This document shows, piece by piece, positions 1-8,180 of a stretch of 64,000 nt of DNA. Every line of letters starts with the position of its first letter. Positions within the stretch are counted from its first letter, which is position 1. The stretch is from Deltaproteobacteria bacterium GWC2_55_46 (GTDB lineage: Bacteria > Desulfobacterota > GWC2-55-46). The stretch lies in contig LVEI03000001.1 of the NCBI GenBank assembly GCA_001595385.3, forward strand, positions 558,001 through 622,000, given 5' to 3'. A program made the translations under genes and the position numbers. A model generated the notes under the pieces. It was not told the origin of the DNA, ran no database searches, and saw only the letters and a list, made by a program, of their open reading frames with translations.

Positions 1-345
1 CGGCCTCTTGCCGAAAAGCTCCTCGAGCCTGTCCGAGAGCATCGTTACCTGCCCTACCCGGTCCTCTTCAGGGATGACAGAAAGCACAGGCTCGTAATAG
101 CCGCCGCCAACGATCTCGACCTGCCCTGTCGATACCATCTGGCGCGCGAGATCTATATACTCCGGGTGCCTTTCGGCGATCCAGTCAAGGAGAAACCCCG
201 AGTTATGAAGAGATAATTTTATGGAGGGATGCCTTGCAACGGCCTTGAGGAACGGCCAGTAGGAGGCCTGGTAAGCCTCTTCAATAACGCTGTCGAAGTT
301 TCCTACAGGCTGGTGGTTGTGGACGCAGAAAACAAAATATGTCAT
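1..345 (-). CDS. Glycoside hydrolase family 57 protein, N-terminal part (runs off the window)
   Basis: An open frame of 115 codons begins at ATG 343-345 and continues past the left edge without a stop. The N-terminus has the GH57 first conserved motif HNHQP at residues 9-13, followed by a PFLKAVARHPSIKLSLHNSG stretch and a VEIVGGGYYEP segment, both typical of GH57 alpha-amylases and 4-alpha-glucanotransferases. These enzymes cleave or transfer alpha-1,4-glucan chains, usually in glycogen metabolism. A GGAGG lies about 12 nt upstream of the ATG. The gene follows glcF by 43 bp on the same strand, so it may be the third gene of the glcD-glcF transcript. The catalytic Glu and Asp motifs lie outside the window, so the exact specificity cannot be told. 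Confidence 0.85.
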   Translation of the reverse strand, partial: MTYFVFCVHNHQPVGNFDSVIEEAYQASYWPFLKAVARHPSIKLSLHNSGFLLDWIAERHPEYIDLARQMVSTGQVEIVGGGYYEPVLSVIPEEDRVGQVTMLSDRLEELFGKRP

Positions 346-388
346 TTAATGGACCATCCTCCAGAGTTTTTGTCAGCAGAGCTGTGCC

Positions 389-1648
389 CTACAGAAGCTC
401 GATCACATGCGCGACTTTCGCTTTGACGCCGAACCTGTGGAGTCCATCCCTAAGCTGGACCATGCATCCGGGGCAGGCTGTCGTGACTATTTCAGCGCCG
501 GAGTTTTTTACGTTCTCGGCCTTTTTCCGGGCTATCTCCATCGACAGCTCGTAGTTGGAGTACATGAGGCCGCCTCCGAGTCCGCAGCACAGACAAGGGT
601 TCTTCATCTCTTTCAACGCGGCCCCGCCCATCTGGATGACCTGTCTCGGCTCTTCCCTCAGGCCCTGCGCCCTGCCAAGATGGCATGGGTCGTGGTAGGT
701 CACTATCCTCTTGGGCCCGTTGCCGCCACCCGTGTTTTTAAAGCCGAGGTCGTTTATCAGCAGCTCCGAGATATCCCTTACCTTGGCCGATACCTTATCA
801 AGGCGCTCTTTTAATTCAGGCCTGTCCGAAAGCAGCTCTTTCATGACGTGCTTCAGTCCATGTCCGCATGTGGCGCATGAGGTGGCTATGAAATCGCACT
901 CGGCGGACTCCAACACCTCGAGGTTCTTTAACGCCATCTCGGAAGCGGCCTTTATATCCCCCATCGCATATGCCGGCATCCCGCAGCAGACCTGCCCCTG
1001 TGGCACGAACGCGTCCGCCCCGGCCCGCCGTATTACATCAAGCGATTTGACGCCAAGGTCAGGCATCATGTAGTTTATGCCGCAGCCAGAGTAGAATGCC
1101 ACCATGGGCCTGCCTGTTCTATCTTCACCTGACAGGGCCTTGACATCCGGAAGGTCGAGGAAAAAAGTATCGGCAAGCGGGGGGACAAGCCTGCCGTCTC
1201 CCACGAGCGGGAGCGAAAACCTTGATACGAGCCCGGTACCTGCTGAAGACTCTTTAAAAAGAAGGCCCTGCAGCCTGCCGGCAAGCTTGAACCCTAATCC
1301 CAGGAGCCCGCCGGGCTCTTTAAGGTTCCTGAATATCAGGGAAGCGGCCAGCGGGACCCCCTGCTTGTCTATCGCGTCGGCCCTTGCCGCGGTGAATATG
1401 GCGATCGTGTCCACCCCGTTGGGACAGTTCGAACGACAAGCACCGCACAGGGTGCACTCCTTAAGGTGCTTGAGATATACATCCGTGAGGCCGAACTCGC
1501 CCTTCGAGTACGCCTGGACGAGCGACACCCTTCCGCGCGGGGAAGCGGTCTCTTTATCCAGCACCTTTGTCGTGGGGCAAGTGGCCCTGCATGTGCCGCA
1601 GCGCACGCATTTATCTATCGCGTCCTCAAGTAGCTCTAACGTCTTCAT
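389..1648 (-). CDS. glcF: Glycolate/D-lactate oxidase iron-sulfur subunit GlcF
   Basis: A 419-residue (Fe-S)-binding protein. Two CxxCxxCxxxCP ferredoxin motifs (C14-C24 and C65-C75) should bind two 4Fe-4S clusters. Two cysteine-rich CCG domains follow (one containing QVCCGMPAY near 220, one with CLCCGLGGG and ACPGCM near 355-395), as in GlcF, LutA and heterodisulfide-reductase-like subunits. It would pass electrons from the flavin subunit GlcD towards the quinone pool at the inner membrane. Its ATG overlaps the glcD stop by 4 bp (ATGA), so the two are translationally coupled. Whether the substrate is glycolate or D-lactate cannot be decided from sequence alone. Confidence 0.9.
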   Translation of the reverse strand: MKTLELLEDAIDKCVRCGTCRATCPTTKVLDKETASPRGRVSLVQAYSKGEFGLTDVYLKHLKECTLCGACRSNCPNGVDTIAIFTAARADAIDKQGVPLAASLIFRNLKEPGGLLGLGFKLAGRLQGLLFKESSAGTGLVSRFSLPLVGDGRLVPPLADTFFLDLPDVKALSGEDRTGRPMVAFYSGCGINYMMPDLGVKSLDVIRRAGADAFVPQGQVCCGMPAYAMGDIKAASEMALKNLEVLESAECDFIATSCATCGHGLKHVMKELLSDRPELKERLDKVSAKVRDISELLINDLGFKNTGGGNGPKRIVTYHDPCHLGRAQGLREEPRQVIQMGGAALKEMKNPCLCCGLGGGLMYSNYELSMEIARKKAENVKNSGAEIVTTACPGCMVQLRDGLHRFGVKAKVAHVIELL

Positions 1649-3066
1649 CTCAAAAACCCGGCTTTGCTCGTTTCTGGCTCCGCTTCAACGGCCTTCGGGA
1701 ATATCTTGCCGGGGTTAAGGATACCCCTGGGGTCAAGGGCCGCCTTTATCTTTTTCATGGCATCTATCGCGACAGGCGTAAGCTCCATCCCGATATACCT
1801 GGACTTGGCGGTGCCGACCCCGTGCTCGCCTGAGATGGTCCCGCCAAGGCCGACAGTCAGCCTGAATACGTCTGTGACCGCGTCCAGGGCGCTTGCGGCT
1901 TCGACCGGGTCTTTTTTGTCGTACATCACGTTCACGTGGATATTGCCGTCCCCGGCGTGGCCGAAGCTCGCGATAAGCACCCCCCGGTCTTTCGATATGC
2001 CCTTGAGCCCTTCGACAAGCTCTGGTATCCTGGACCGAGGCACCACGATATCCTCATTTATCTTATTCGGCTTGACCCTGTAGAGCGAGGCAGATATCGC
2101 CCGCCTCGCCTTCCATAGCTCCTTTACCTCATGCTTATCGGCCGCCGCCCTGAAATCCGTTGCGCCATACTCCAGGCAGATCGCGCGCACGGCCTCGGCC
2201 TCCTTCTCTACAGACCCCTTCGGGCCGTCGACCTCTATGAGCAGCAGCGCTTCAACGTCAGGCAGCCCTGCCTTCGAATATTCCTCAACGCACCTCAAGG
2301 AGACCCTGTCCATTATCTCAAGGGTGGAAGGGATGACCTTTCCCCTTATGATGGCCGATGTGGCAGCCGCGGCCTTTTTCATGTCGCCAAAGAGGGCGAG
2401 CATGGTCTTCGTAGCCTCAGGCAGCGGCAGAAGCCTTAAAATAGCCTTGGTCACTATGCCGAGGGTCCCCTCCGAACCGACCATAAGCCTCGTAAGGTCG
2501 TAGCCGACTACACCCTTTGCCGTCCTCACGCCTGTATTTACTATCTCACCTGTAGGGAGCACTACCTCAAGGCCGAGGATGTAGTCCCTTGTGACCCCGT
2601 ATTTAACGGCCCTCGGGCCCCCGGCGCACTCGGCGATATTCCCCCCTATGGTCGAGACCTTGAGGCTCGACGGGTCTGGAGGATAGAAAAGACCATGCCT
2701 TTCGACCTCCTGCTGCAGATCCCATGTGACCACCCCGGGCTCTGCGACGGCGATGAGGTTTTCCGTATCGACCTCGATTATCCGCTTCATCCGCTCGAAG
2801 GAGATGACAACGCCGCCCTCTACAGGGAGGCTCCCGCCGGAAAAACCCGTGCCCGCGCCCCTGGGGATGACAGGAAAGCCTTCTGAGTTGGCCATCTTGA
2901 GTATGAGAGAAATCTCTTCAGGGCCTGTGGGAAATACTACCGCTTCCGGCAGATGGAGCGTATTTGTAGCGTCATAGGAGTAACAGAGAAGCTCCTCTTT
3001 CGAAAAAGAGACGCTCCTCTCCCCCGCGATCCTCTTAAGCTCGTTTTTTACGATGTTTGAGATCAT
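1645..3066 (-). CDS. glcD: FAD-linked glycolate/D-lactate oxidase subunit GlcD
   Basis: A 473-residue FAD-dependent 2-hydroxyacid dehydrogenase of the FAD-binding type 4 (PCMH) family. The N-terminal half has the FAD motif PRGAGTGFSGGSLP and the segment DPSSLKVSTIGGNIAE. The C-terminal domain has the typical SFGHAGDGNIHVN (metal/substrate region) and ends with GTISGEHGVGTAKSRY. Length and order match GlcD and bacterial D-lactate dehydrogenases. It oxidises a 2-hydroxy acid to the 2-oxo acid and hands electrons to GlcF, encoded downstream with a 4 bp overlap. A good promoter (TTGATA-N16-TATAAT) lies about 45 bp upstream of the ATG. The last ~15 residues are variable and charged. Confidence 0.9.
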   Translation of the reverse strand: MISNIVKNELKRIAGERSVSFSKEELLCYSYDATNTLHLPEAVVFPTGPEEISLILKMANSEGFPVIPRGAGTGFSGGSLPVEGGVVISFERMKRIIEVDTENLIAVAEPGVVTWDLQQEVERHGLFYPPDPSSLKVSTIGGNIAECAGGPRAVKYGVTRDYILGLEVVLPTGEIVNTGVRTAKGVVGYDLTRLMVGSEGTLGIVTKAILRLLPLPEATKTMLALFGDMKKAAAATSAIIRGKVIPSTLEIMDRVSLRCVEEYSKAGLPDVEALLLIEVDGPKGSVEKEAEAVRAICLEYGATDFRAAADKHEVKELWKARRAISASLYRVKPNKINEDIVVPRSRIPELVEGLKGISKDRGVLIASFGHAGDGNIHVNVMYDKKDPVEAASALDAVTDVFRLTVGLGGTISGEHGVGTAKSRYIGMELTPVAIDAMKKIKAALDPRGILNPGKIFPKAVEAEPETSKAGFLR

Positions 3067-3110
3067 AGGATAGTAAAAGGGCCTCCGAAAGCCCGGAAGT
3101 CCTTCAAATC

Positions 3111-3138
3111 ATTATACTACTATTCGGGGAAATATCAA
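3111..3138 (-). promoter_or_regulatory. Sigma-70-type promoter for glcD-glcF
   Basis: On the minus strand: TTGATA (3133-3138), 16 bp spacer, perfect TATAAT (3111-3116). It ends 45 bp before the glcD ATG and is the best promoter in the gap between the response regulator and glcD. Confidence 0.65.
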
Positions 3139-3175
3139 AAAGAGAAGGGCGGGGCCAGGAGGCTTTAAAGAGGGC

Positions 3176-3844
3176 CTATTCGTCCTTAAGGACGTATCCC
3201 ACGCCCCTTATGGTGTGGATGAGCTTTTTCGAGAAGTCCTTGTCTATCTTGGTCCTCAAGTGGTTGATATAGACATCGACGACGTTGGTCTCGCTGTCGA
3301 ACGACTGGTCCCAGACATGCTCGGCTATGAGGGTCCTCGTGAGCACCCGGTTAGGGTTCCGGAGCAGGTACTCAAGGAGGGCGTACTCCTTAACCGTAAG
3401 CTCGACGTCCATCCCGCCCCTCTTGGCCCTGCGGGTGGAAGGGTCGAGGCTCAGGTCGGCGAACCTCAATATGGGAGAGCCGTACCCGCCCCTTCTCATG
3501 AGCACGCGGAGCCTTGCCAGAAGCTCTTCGAAAGCAAAGGGCTTTGTAAGGTAGTCGTCAGCGCCTACGTTCAAGCCCTTTACCCTGTCCTGGACCGTAT
3601 CACGCGCGGTAAGAAGAAGCACAGGTGCCTTCACCCCGGCCGCCTTTATATCCTTTAGGACATCGAGGCCGTTCTTCTTCGGGAGCATGATATCGAGGAT
3701 TATGGCGTCATAGTCGTTCATCTCGGCGAAGCTCTGCCCTTCGACGCCGTCCTCAACGACATCGACGGCGTAGCTCTCCTGCTCAAGCCCGCGCTTGATG
3801 AACGCCGCTACCTTCTTCTCATCCTCTACTACAAGTATCCTCAT
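3176..3844 (-). CDS. OmpR/PhoB-family response regulator
   Basis: A two-component response regulator of 222 residues. The receiver domain (1-115) has acidic residues E7-D8, phospho-acceptor D51 (in LDIMLP), the TAR switch motif and YLTKPF with the conserved lysine. A winged-helix DNA-binding domain follows (about 125-222, with ELTVKEYALLEYLLRNPNR and INHLRTKID). It is closest in style to CusR/CopR/MprA-type regulators. I chose the ATG at 3844 rather than an in-frame TTG six bases upstream, because the protein then starts MRILVVEDE as usual for the family. No histidine kinase gene is adjacent, so it is an orphan here, with its own promoter. The signal it answers to is unknown. Confidence 0.92.
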   Translation of the reverse strand: MRILVVEDEKKVAAFIKRGLEQESYAVDVVEDGVEGQSFAEMNDYDAIILDIMLPKKNGLDVLKDIKAAGVKAPVLLLTARDTVQDRVKGLNVGADDYLTKPFAFEELLARLRVLMRRGGYGSPILRFADLSLDPSTRRAKRGGMDVELTVKEYALLEYLLRNPNRVLTRTLIAEHVWDQSFDSETNVVDVYINHLRTKIDKDFSKKLIHTIRGVGYVLKDE

Positions 3845-3863
3845 ATCCAAATCCGCTTATGAT

Positions 3864-3892
3864 CTAATAACATATCCTGCCTCTCGGTTCAA
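3864..3892 (-). promoter_or_regulatory. Possible promoter of the response regulator
   Basis: TTGAAC (3887-3892), 17 bp spacer, TATTAG (3864-3869) on the minus strand, 20 bp before the ATG. Both hexamers are imperfect. Confidence 0.4.
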
Positions 3893-3955
3893 GCCCCATG
3901 GCCTGGCAGGTGGGTTAAGAACTTTGATCGGGAACTAAAAGTCTTTGAAAGGGGT

Positions 3956-3989
3956 CTGTGGGAAATTTTCTGCAGAAAGTTTCCCACAG
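3956..3989 (-). repeat. 34-bp palindrome downstream of the M16 peptidase gene (repeat family B, copy 1)
   Basis: CTGTGGGAAA at 3956-3965 is an exact inverted repeat of 3980-3989. The centre TTTCTGCAGAAA is itself self-complementary, so all 34 bases pair except one T-G position. It starts 18 nt after the stop codon of the M16 gene. The core GGAA-CTTTCTG-AGAAA-TTCC recurs at 59972-59994 downstream of dapL, so this may be a dispersed element as well as a transcript end. No long U-tract follows it. Confidence 0.6.
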
Positions 3990-4007
3990 AAAGTCTTATC
4001 CAACCCG

Positions 4008-5270
4008 CTAAACCATGGCCTTGAGCGGCGAAGGCAGGCGTCTGTTGTTCACCTTGCCCATGGCGACCATGGTTATTCTATCGGGAGAAAGAAACTCGGA
4101 GGCGGCCTTTTTCATCTCCGCGAGGGTGACCTTGTCTATCTCTTTGACGATCTCCTTAACGGGCACGTACCTGCCGAAGTATATCTCGTCTCTGGCGAGC
4201 TTCATCATCCTGTTGTCGCTCGTTTCAAGGCCGAGGAGCATCCCGCCCTTGAGCTGTTCCTTGGCGTTTTTAAGCTCTACTGCGGTCATGTCTTTGGAGA
4301 GCCTCTCGAACTCCTTCAATATCAGGCCGGAGACCTCTCCGAACTTGTCGTCAGAGGTGCCCGCGTAGGCTATGAGCGAGCCTGCGTCCTTGCAGAGGTT
4401 GACGTAGGTATATACCGAATAGGCAAGCCCCCTCTTCTCCCTGATCTCCTGGAAAAGCCGCGAGCTCATCCCTGCGCCAAGTATGGTGTTCATGAGGTAT
4501 ATCTTGTACTTGTCCGGGTGCGACTGCGGGGGGACCGGCACGCCCATGCACATATGGACCTGCTCAAGCTCTTTTTTTATGAGCTTGACGCCCGGCTCCG
4601 CCACTGGGGTCAGGAGCTGCGAAGGCGACCCGCCTTTCTTTATGGCGCCGATGGCTGGCTTAAGGAGCTTCACGACGCTTCTGTGGCTAAGCCCTCCGGC
4701 GGCTGTGATGAAGACGTTGTGCGGGGCGTACTGCTCTTTAAAGTACTTGAGCACGCTCGCCCTCTCCATCGACTTTATCGTCTTTGACGGACCGAGTATC
4801 GACCAGCCGAGCGGGTGCCCTTCCCAGAACCTTTCCGCGAAGATATCGTGGATGATGTCGTCTGGCGTGTCCTCGACCATCTTTATCTCCTGGAGGACGA
4901 CGAGGCGCTCCTTGTCCATCTCCTTCCTGTCGAACTTCGAATTGATGAAGATGTCCGAGAGGAGGTCAATGGCCTTTGGCAGGTCTTTATTGAGTATCTT
5001 GGCGAAGAAGCAGGTGTATTCCCTGCCGGTGAAGGCGTTAAGGACGCCTCCGACGCTCTCTATTTCCATTGAGATGTCGAGGGCCGTCCTTTTATCGGTG
5101 CCTTTAAAAAGGAGATGTTCTATGAAATGCGAAACGCCGTTGATCTCTCGGGTTTCAAACCTTGAGCCTGTATTCACCCAAATGCCGATGGAGGATGATT
5201 CCACATCGGGCATCTCTTCGGTGATCACGGCTATGCCGCTTTCTAATCTGGTCTTCTGGACTAAGGACAT
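4008..5270 (-). CDS. M16 family zinc metallopeptidase (processing-peptidase-like)
   Basis: A 420-residue single-unit M16B peptidase. The inverted zinc motif HFIEH is at residues 48-52, with the downstream glutamate expected in the segment ending REYTCFFAK...; the second inactive-like M16 domain (about 180-400) contains GMSSRLFQEIREKRGLAYSV, the usual substrate-binding motif. The family comprises the bacterial homologues of mitochondrial processing peptidase and Bacillus YmxG, often encoded just downstream of pnp, as here. It has no signal peptide, so a cytoplasmic location is likely. ATG start at 5268-5270. Between it and pnp lie a palindromic repeat and two strong hairpins, so co-transcription with pnp is uncertain. 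Confidence 0.9.
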   Translation of the reverse strand: MSLVQKTRLESGIAVITEEMPDVESSSIGIWVNTGSRFETREINGVSHFIEHLLFKGTDKRTALDISMEIESVGGVLNAFTGREYTCFFAKILNKDLPKAIDLLSDIFINSKFDRKEMDKERLVVLQEIKMVEDTPDDIIHDIFAERFWEGHPLGWSILGPSKTIKSMERASVLKYFKEQYAPHNVFITAAGGLSHRSVVKLLKPAIGAIKKGGSPSQLLTPVAEPGVKLIKKELEQVHMCMGVPVPPQSHPDKYKIYLMNTILGAGMSSRLFQEIREKRGLAYSVYTYVNLCKDAGSLIAYAGTSDDKFGEVSGLILKEFERLSKDMTAVELKNAKEQLKGGMLLGLETSDNRMMKLARDEIYFGRYVPVKEIVKEIDKVTLAEMKKAASEFLSPDRITMVAMGKVNNRRLPSPLKAMV

Positions 5271-5306
5271 TGGTGAGGCCCCTTATGCCGGGAATTTTTT
5301 AGAAAG

Positions 5307-5357
5307 CGGCTTGAAAGCCGAAATCCGGGAGGGGCTCCCGATTGAAAGCCCCTCCCG
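5307..5357 (-). other. Two stem-loops between pnp and the M16 gene
   Basis: CGGGAGGGGCT (5326-5336) pairs exactly with AGCCCCTCCCG (5347-5357), an 11 bp stem with a 10-nt loop. A second stem CGGCTT/AAGCCG sits at 5307-5320. On the transcribed minus strand neither is followed by a clean U-tract, so they could be a weak terminator of the pnp operon, a processing site, or part of the M16 gene leader. Confidence 0.5.
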
Positions 5358-5383
5358 AACGGATTGCTGACTCAAAATATTTT

Positions 5384-5505
5384 CAGGCTGCTCAAAAAGC
5401 TCCATATGCGAGGCGTCGAGGAGCGAGGAACGAGTCGTACTCTTCATGTACGTCGCAGTGACGAGCGACGAAGACAACAAAGCAGATGGACTTTTTCAGC
5501 GGCCT
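5384..5505 (-). repeat. Dispersed palindromic repeat A, copy 1 (abuts pnp stop)
   Basis: A 122 bp imperfect palindrome. Left end CAGGCTGCTCAAAAAG and right end CTTTTTCAGCGGCCT are inverted copies. The centre has an inner inverted repeat CGTAC/GTACG. Related copies lie at 10679-10802, 35276-35406 and, interrupted, at 50401-50637. The element runs into the TAG stop codon of pnp (5504-5506), which it overlaps by two bases. Confidence 0.85.
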
Positions 5506-7582
5506 ACATGTTCTCTTCGAGAGCTTCTTTCCTGGAGAGCCTTATCTTTCCGTCCTTGTCTATGTCTATGACCTTGACGAGGACTTCATCGCCTTCCTTG
5601 AGTATATCCCTTACGTTCTTGACCCTTTCAGCGGCGAGCTGGGATATGTGCACAAGCCCCTCTGTGCCGGGGAATATCTCGACGAAGGCGCCAAAGTCGA
5701 CGATCTTCTTGACCTTGCCGTTGTAGATCCTGCCTATCTCGGCCTCGGCTGTGAGCATCCTGACCATCTCTATGGCCCGTTCGGCGGCGGCGCCGTCGGT
5801 GGAGGCGATATTCACCTTTCCGGTGTCGTCGATGTCTATCTTGACCCCGGTCGCAAGGATGATGCCCTTTATGTTCTTGCCGCCGGGCCCGATGACGTCC
5901 TTTATCTTCTCCTGCCTGACGTATATCGTGGTTATCCTCGGAGCGTAGACAGAAAGCTCTGCCCTCGGCGTGGAGATGCCGCTCTGCATCCTGTCGAGGA
6001 TATGGAGCCTGCCTTCCTTTGCCTGATAGAGGGCGTCCTTCAACAGCTCTGCCGTAACACCGCCTATCTTGATGTCCATCTGGAGGGCGGTCACGCCGTC
6101 GGCTGTTCCGGCAACCTTGAAGTCCATGTCCCCGAGATGGTCCTCGTCGCCGAGGATGTCGGAGAGTATCACGACCTTGTCGCCTTCCTTTATAAGGCCC
6201 ATGGCTATGCCCGCGACGTGCCCCTTTGTCGGCACGCCCGCGTCCATGAGTGAAAGAGAAGCGCCGCAGACGGTGGCCATTGACGACGAGCCGTTGGATT
6301 CGAGTATGTCAGAGACGACCCTTACGGTGTAGGGGAAGCCTTCCTGGGGTAGTATCTTCGATACCGCCCTTTCAGCGAGCGCTCCGTGGCCTATCTCCCT
6401 TCTTCCAGGGCCGCGCAGTATCTTTACCTCTCCGACGCTGAAGGGAGGGAAGTTGTAGTGGAGCATGAAGTTCTTGTACTCCCACCCTGAGAGGGCATCG
6501 ATCTTCTGCTCGTCCTCGGAGGTGCCGAGGGTGGTGACGACCATGGCCTGTGTCTCGCCCCTGGTAAAGAGGGCCGAGCCGTGGGTCCTCGGCAACAGGC
6601 CTACCTCGCAGGTTATGGGGCGTATTTCCCTGGGCCCCCTGCCGTCCACCCTCCTGTTCTCGTTTACGACCATCTCTCTCATGAGCCTGTACTTCAAGTC
6701 GCCGTAGATGGAGTCGATCTCTTTTTCCCTACCGGGGAAAGACTCCGCAAGGGCGGCTATCGTCTCTTTCTTGAGGGTCCCGGCGGCAAGATAGCGCTCC
6801 TGCTTGACCGGGATCCTGAGGGCGTCGTTGAGCCTTGATTCGGCGAAGGCCTTTACCCTGGCTTCAAGCTCCGGGTCTGCTACGACGGGCTGCAGCGCCA
6901 TATTGGGCTTGCCGACCTCTGCCGCTATCCTCTTCTGGAGGTCCAGCACTCCCTGCATCTCGCTCTGGGCGAACGCAAGCGCCTTTACGAGGAACTCTTC
7001 AGTTGCGAACTTCGCCCCGCCTTCGACCATTATTATGGAGCCTTCCTTGCCGGCCACCATCAGGTCTATATCGCCCTCCTTCTGCTGCTTGATGGAGGGG
7101 TTGGCGATTAGCTCGCCGTTTATCGACCCGACCCTGATCCCGGCTATGGGCCCGTCAAAAGGCACATCCGATATCCCGAGGGCCGCGGAGGCACCGATCA
7201 TCGCGGCTATCTCCGGCTCGTTCTCGAGGTCGACCGAGAGTACGGTCGCTACTATCTGGGTTTCGTTGAAGTATCCTTCGGGAAAGAGCGGGCGCAACGG
7301 CCTGTCGATAAGCCTTGAGCCCAGCACTTCCTTCTCGCTCGGCCTGCCTTCCCTCTTGAAGAACCCGCCGGGTATCTTGCCGGCGGCGTAGGTCATCTCC
7401 ATGTAATTCACGGTCAGCGGCAGAAAGTCAACTCCCGCGGCCGGAGACTCGTTACGGCAGGCCGTAACCAGCACGACCGTATCACCGTACCTGACTGTGC
7501 ATGAGCCGTGCGCCTGCCTGGCCATCTTGCCTGTCTCAATTATAAGCGGCCTGCCGGCGTAAGTTGTCTCATATATACTCAT
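5504..7582 (-). CDS. pnp: Polyribonucleotide nucleotidyltransferase (PNPase)
   Basis: A 692-residue PNPase of the usual length. Order: first RNase PH domain (1-210), helical linker, second RNase PH domain (about 310-540, with [23 protein letters not shown] and [20 protein letters not shown] carrying the catalytic Asp residues), KH domain (about 555-610, with [15 protein letters not shown]) and S1 domain (about 620-690, [18 protein letters not shown]). It degrades RNA 3'-5' phosphorolytically and can be part of the degradosome. ATG start with AGGAGA about 11 nt upstream. It is the last gene of the rimP-to-pnp cluster and follows rpsO across a 185 bp leader containing three hairpins. Its stop codon merges with a dispersed repeat. 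Confidence 0.98.
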   Translation of the reverse strand: MSIYETTYAGRPLIIETGKMARQAHGSCTVRYGDTVVLVTACRNESPAAGVDFLPLTVNYMEMTYAAGKIPGGFFKREGRPSEKEVLGSRLIDRPLRPLFPEGYFNETQIVATVLSVDLENEPEIAAMIGASAALGISDVPFDGPIAGIRVGSINGELIANPSIKQQKEGDIDLMVAGKEGSIIMVEGGAKFATEEFLVKALAFAQSEMQGVLDLQKRIAAEVGKPNMALQPVVADPELEARVKAFAESRLNDALRIPVKQERYLAAGTLKKETIAALAESFPGREKEIDSIYGDLKYRLMREMVVNENRRVDGRGPREIRPITCEVGLLPRTHGSALFTRGETQAMVVTTLGTSEDEQKIDALSGWEYKNFMLHYNFPPFSVGEVKILRGPGRREIGHGALAERAVSKILPQEGFPYTVRVVSDILESNGSSSMATVCGASLSLMDAGVPTKGHVAGIAMGLIKEGDKVVILSDILGDEDHLGDMDFKVAGTADGVTALQMDIKIGGVTAELLKDALYQAKEGRLHILDRMQSGISTPRAELSVYAPRITTIYVRQEKIKDVIGPGGKNIKGIILATGVKIDIDDTGKVNIASTDGAAAERAIEMVRMLTAEAEIGRIYNGKVKKIVDFGAFVEIFPGTEGLVHISQLAAERVKNVRDILKEGDEVLVKVIDIDKDGKIRLSRKEALEENM

Positions 7583-7620
7583 TATGCTTCTATTCTCCTG
7601 TCTTTTGTGTAGAAAATACT

Positions 7621-7727
7621 ACAGGGCCCAAAGCGCAAATACGCCCTGTGCCCTTGATTGTCGGTTACGCCCATCTGATGGGCCCAGTCCACAATTCGGG
7701 ACACCTGGCGGCGTAATCGCCGCCAGG
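7621..7727 (-). promoter_or_regulatory. Structured rpsO-pnp leader with three hairpins
   Basis: Three perfect stems lie between rpsO and pnp: ACAGGGC/GCCCTGT (7621-7627 with 7643-7649), GCCCAT/ATGGGC (7670-7684) and a 10 bp stem CCTGGCGGCG/CGCCGCCAGG with a 4-nt loop (7704-7727). None has a U-tract. In Escherichia coli the pnp leader forms an RNase III-cleaved duplex through which PNPase represses its own mRNA. By position the same role is plausible here, but that is inference. Confidence 0.55.
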
Positions 7728-7767
7728 CTTGGCCGCGCAAGCTCTTCGCGCCGCCGCACCTTATCTT

Positions 7768-8034
7768 TTATCTCCTGAGGCCGAGCTTTTCTATTATGCC
7801 CTTGTAACGCTCGACGTCCTTCTTCTTGACATAGTCAAGAAGCCTTCTCCTGTGACCGACCATCTTAAGGAGACCTCTCCTTGAATGGTGGTCCGCCTTA
7901 TGCGTCTTGAAATGCGAGCTAAGGCTGTTGATCCTTTCGCTCAGGAGCGCAATCTGCACTTCAGGAGAGCCTGTATCCTTCTCATGCGTCTTGTAGGATT
8001 TGATAATGTCCTGCTTTTTTTCGGTTGCCAGCAT
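7768..8034 (-). CDS. rpsO: 30S ribosomal protein uS15
   Basis: An 88-residue S15 of normal size. It shows the family signature around [20 protein letters not shown] (residues 22-41) and the basic C-terminal part [20 protein letters not shown]. It binds 16S rRNA helices 20-22 early in 30S assembly, and in many bacteria represses its own translation. ATG start with GGGAGG about 15 nt upstream. It lies between truB (146 bp upstream) and pnp, the standard bacterial order. The truB-rpsO gap holds a TATAAT-like box, so rpsO-pnp may have an internal promoter. Confidence 0.98.
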   Translation of the reverse strand: MLATEKKQDIIKSYKTHEKDTGSPEVQIALLSERINSLSSHFKTHKADHHSRRGLLKMVGHRRRLLDYVKKKDVERYKGIIEKLGLRR

Positions 8035-8107
8035 CTGAACTCTTTCCTACCTCCCTTCTCGTTTGACTGATCAAGCTATATGACAAGGGCGCAAACCCTT
8101 TTCATTG

Positions 8108-8113
8108 ATTATA
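8108..8113 (-). promoter_or_regulatory. TATAAT box in the truB-rpsO gap
   Basis: A perfect TATAAT on the minus strand, 74 bp before rpsO, in an A/T-rich part of the 146 bp gap. No good -35 hexamer is at 16-18 bp, so an internal rpsO promoter is only a possibility. Confidence 0.3.
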
Positions 8114-8180
8114 AAAACAAGCAGCCGAAGCAGACGGCAAAAGGATATTAACACCGTTTTAATAATAAGGAAAGCGAAAT

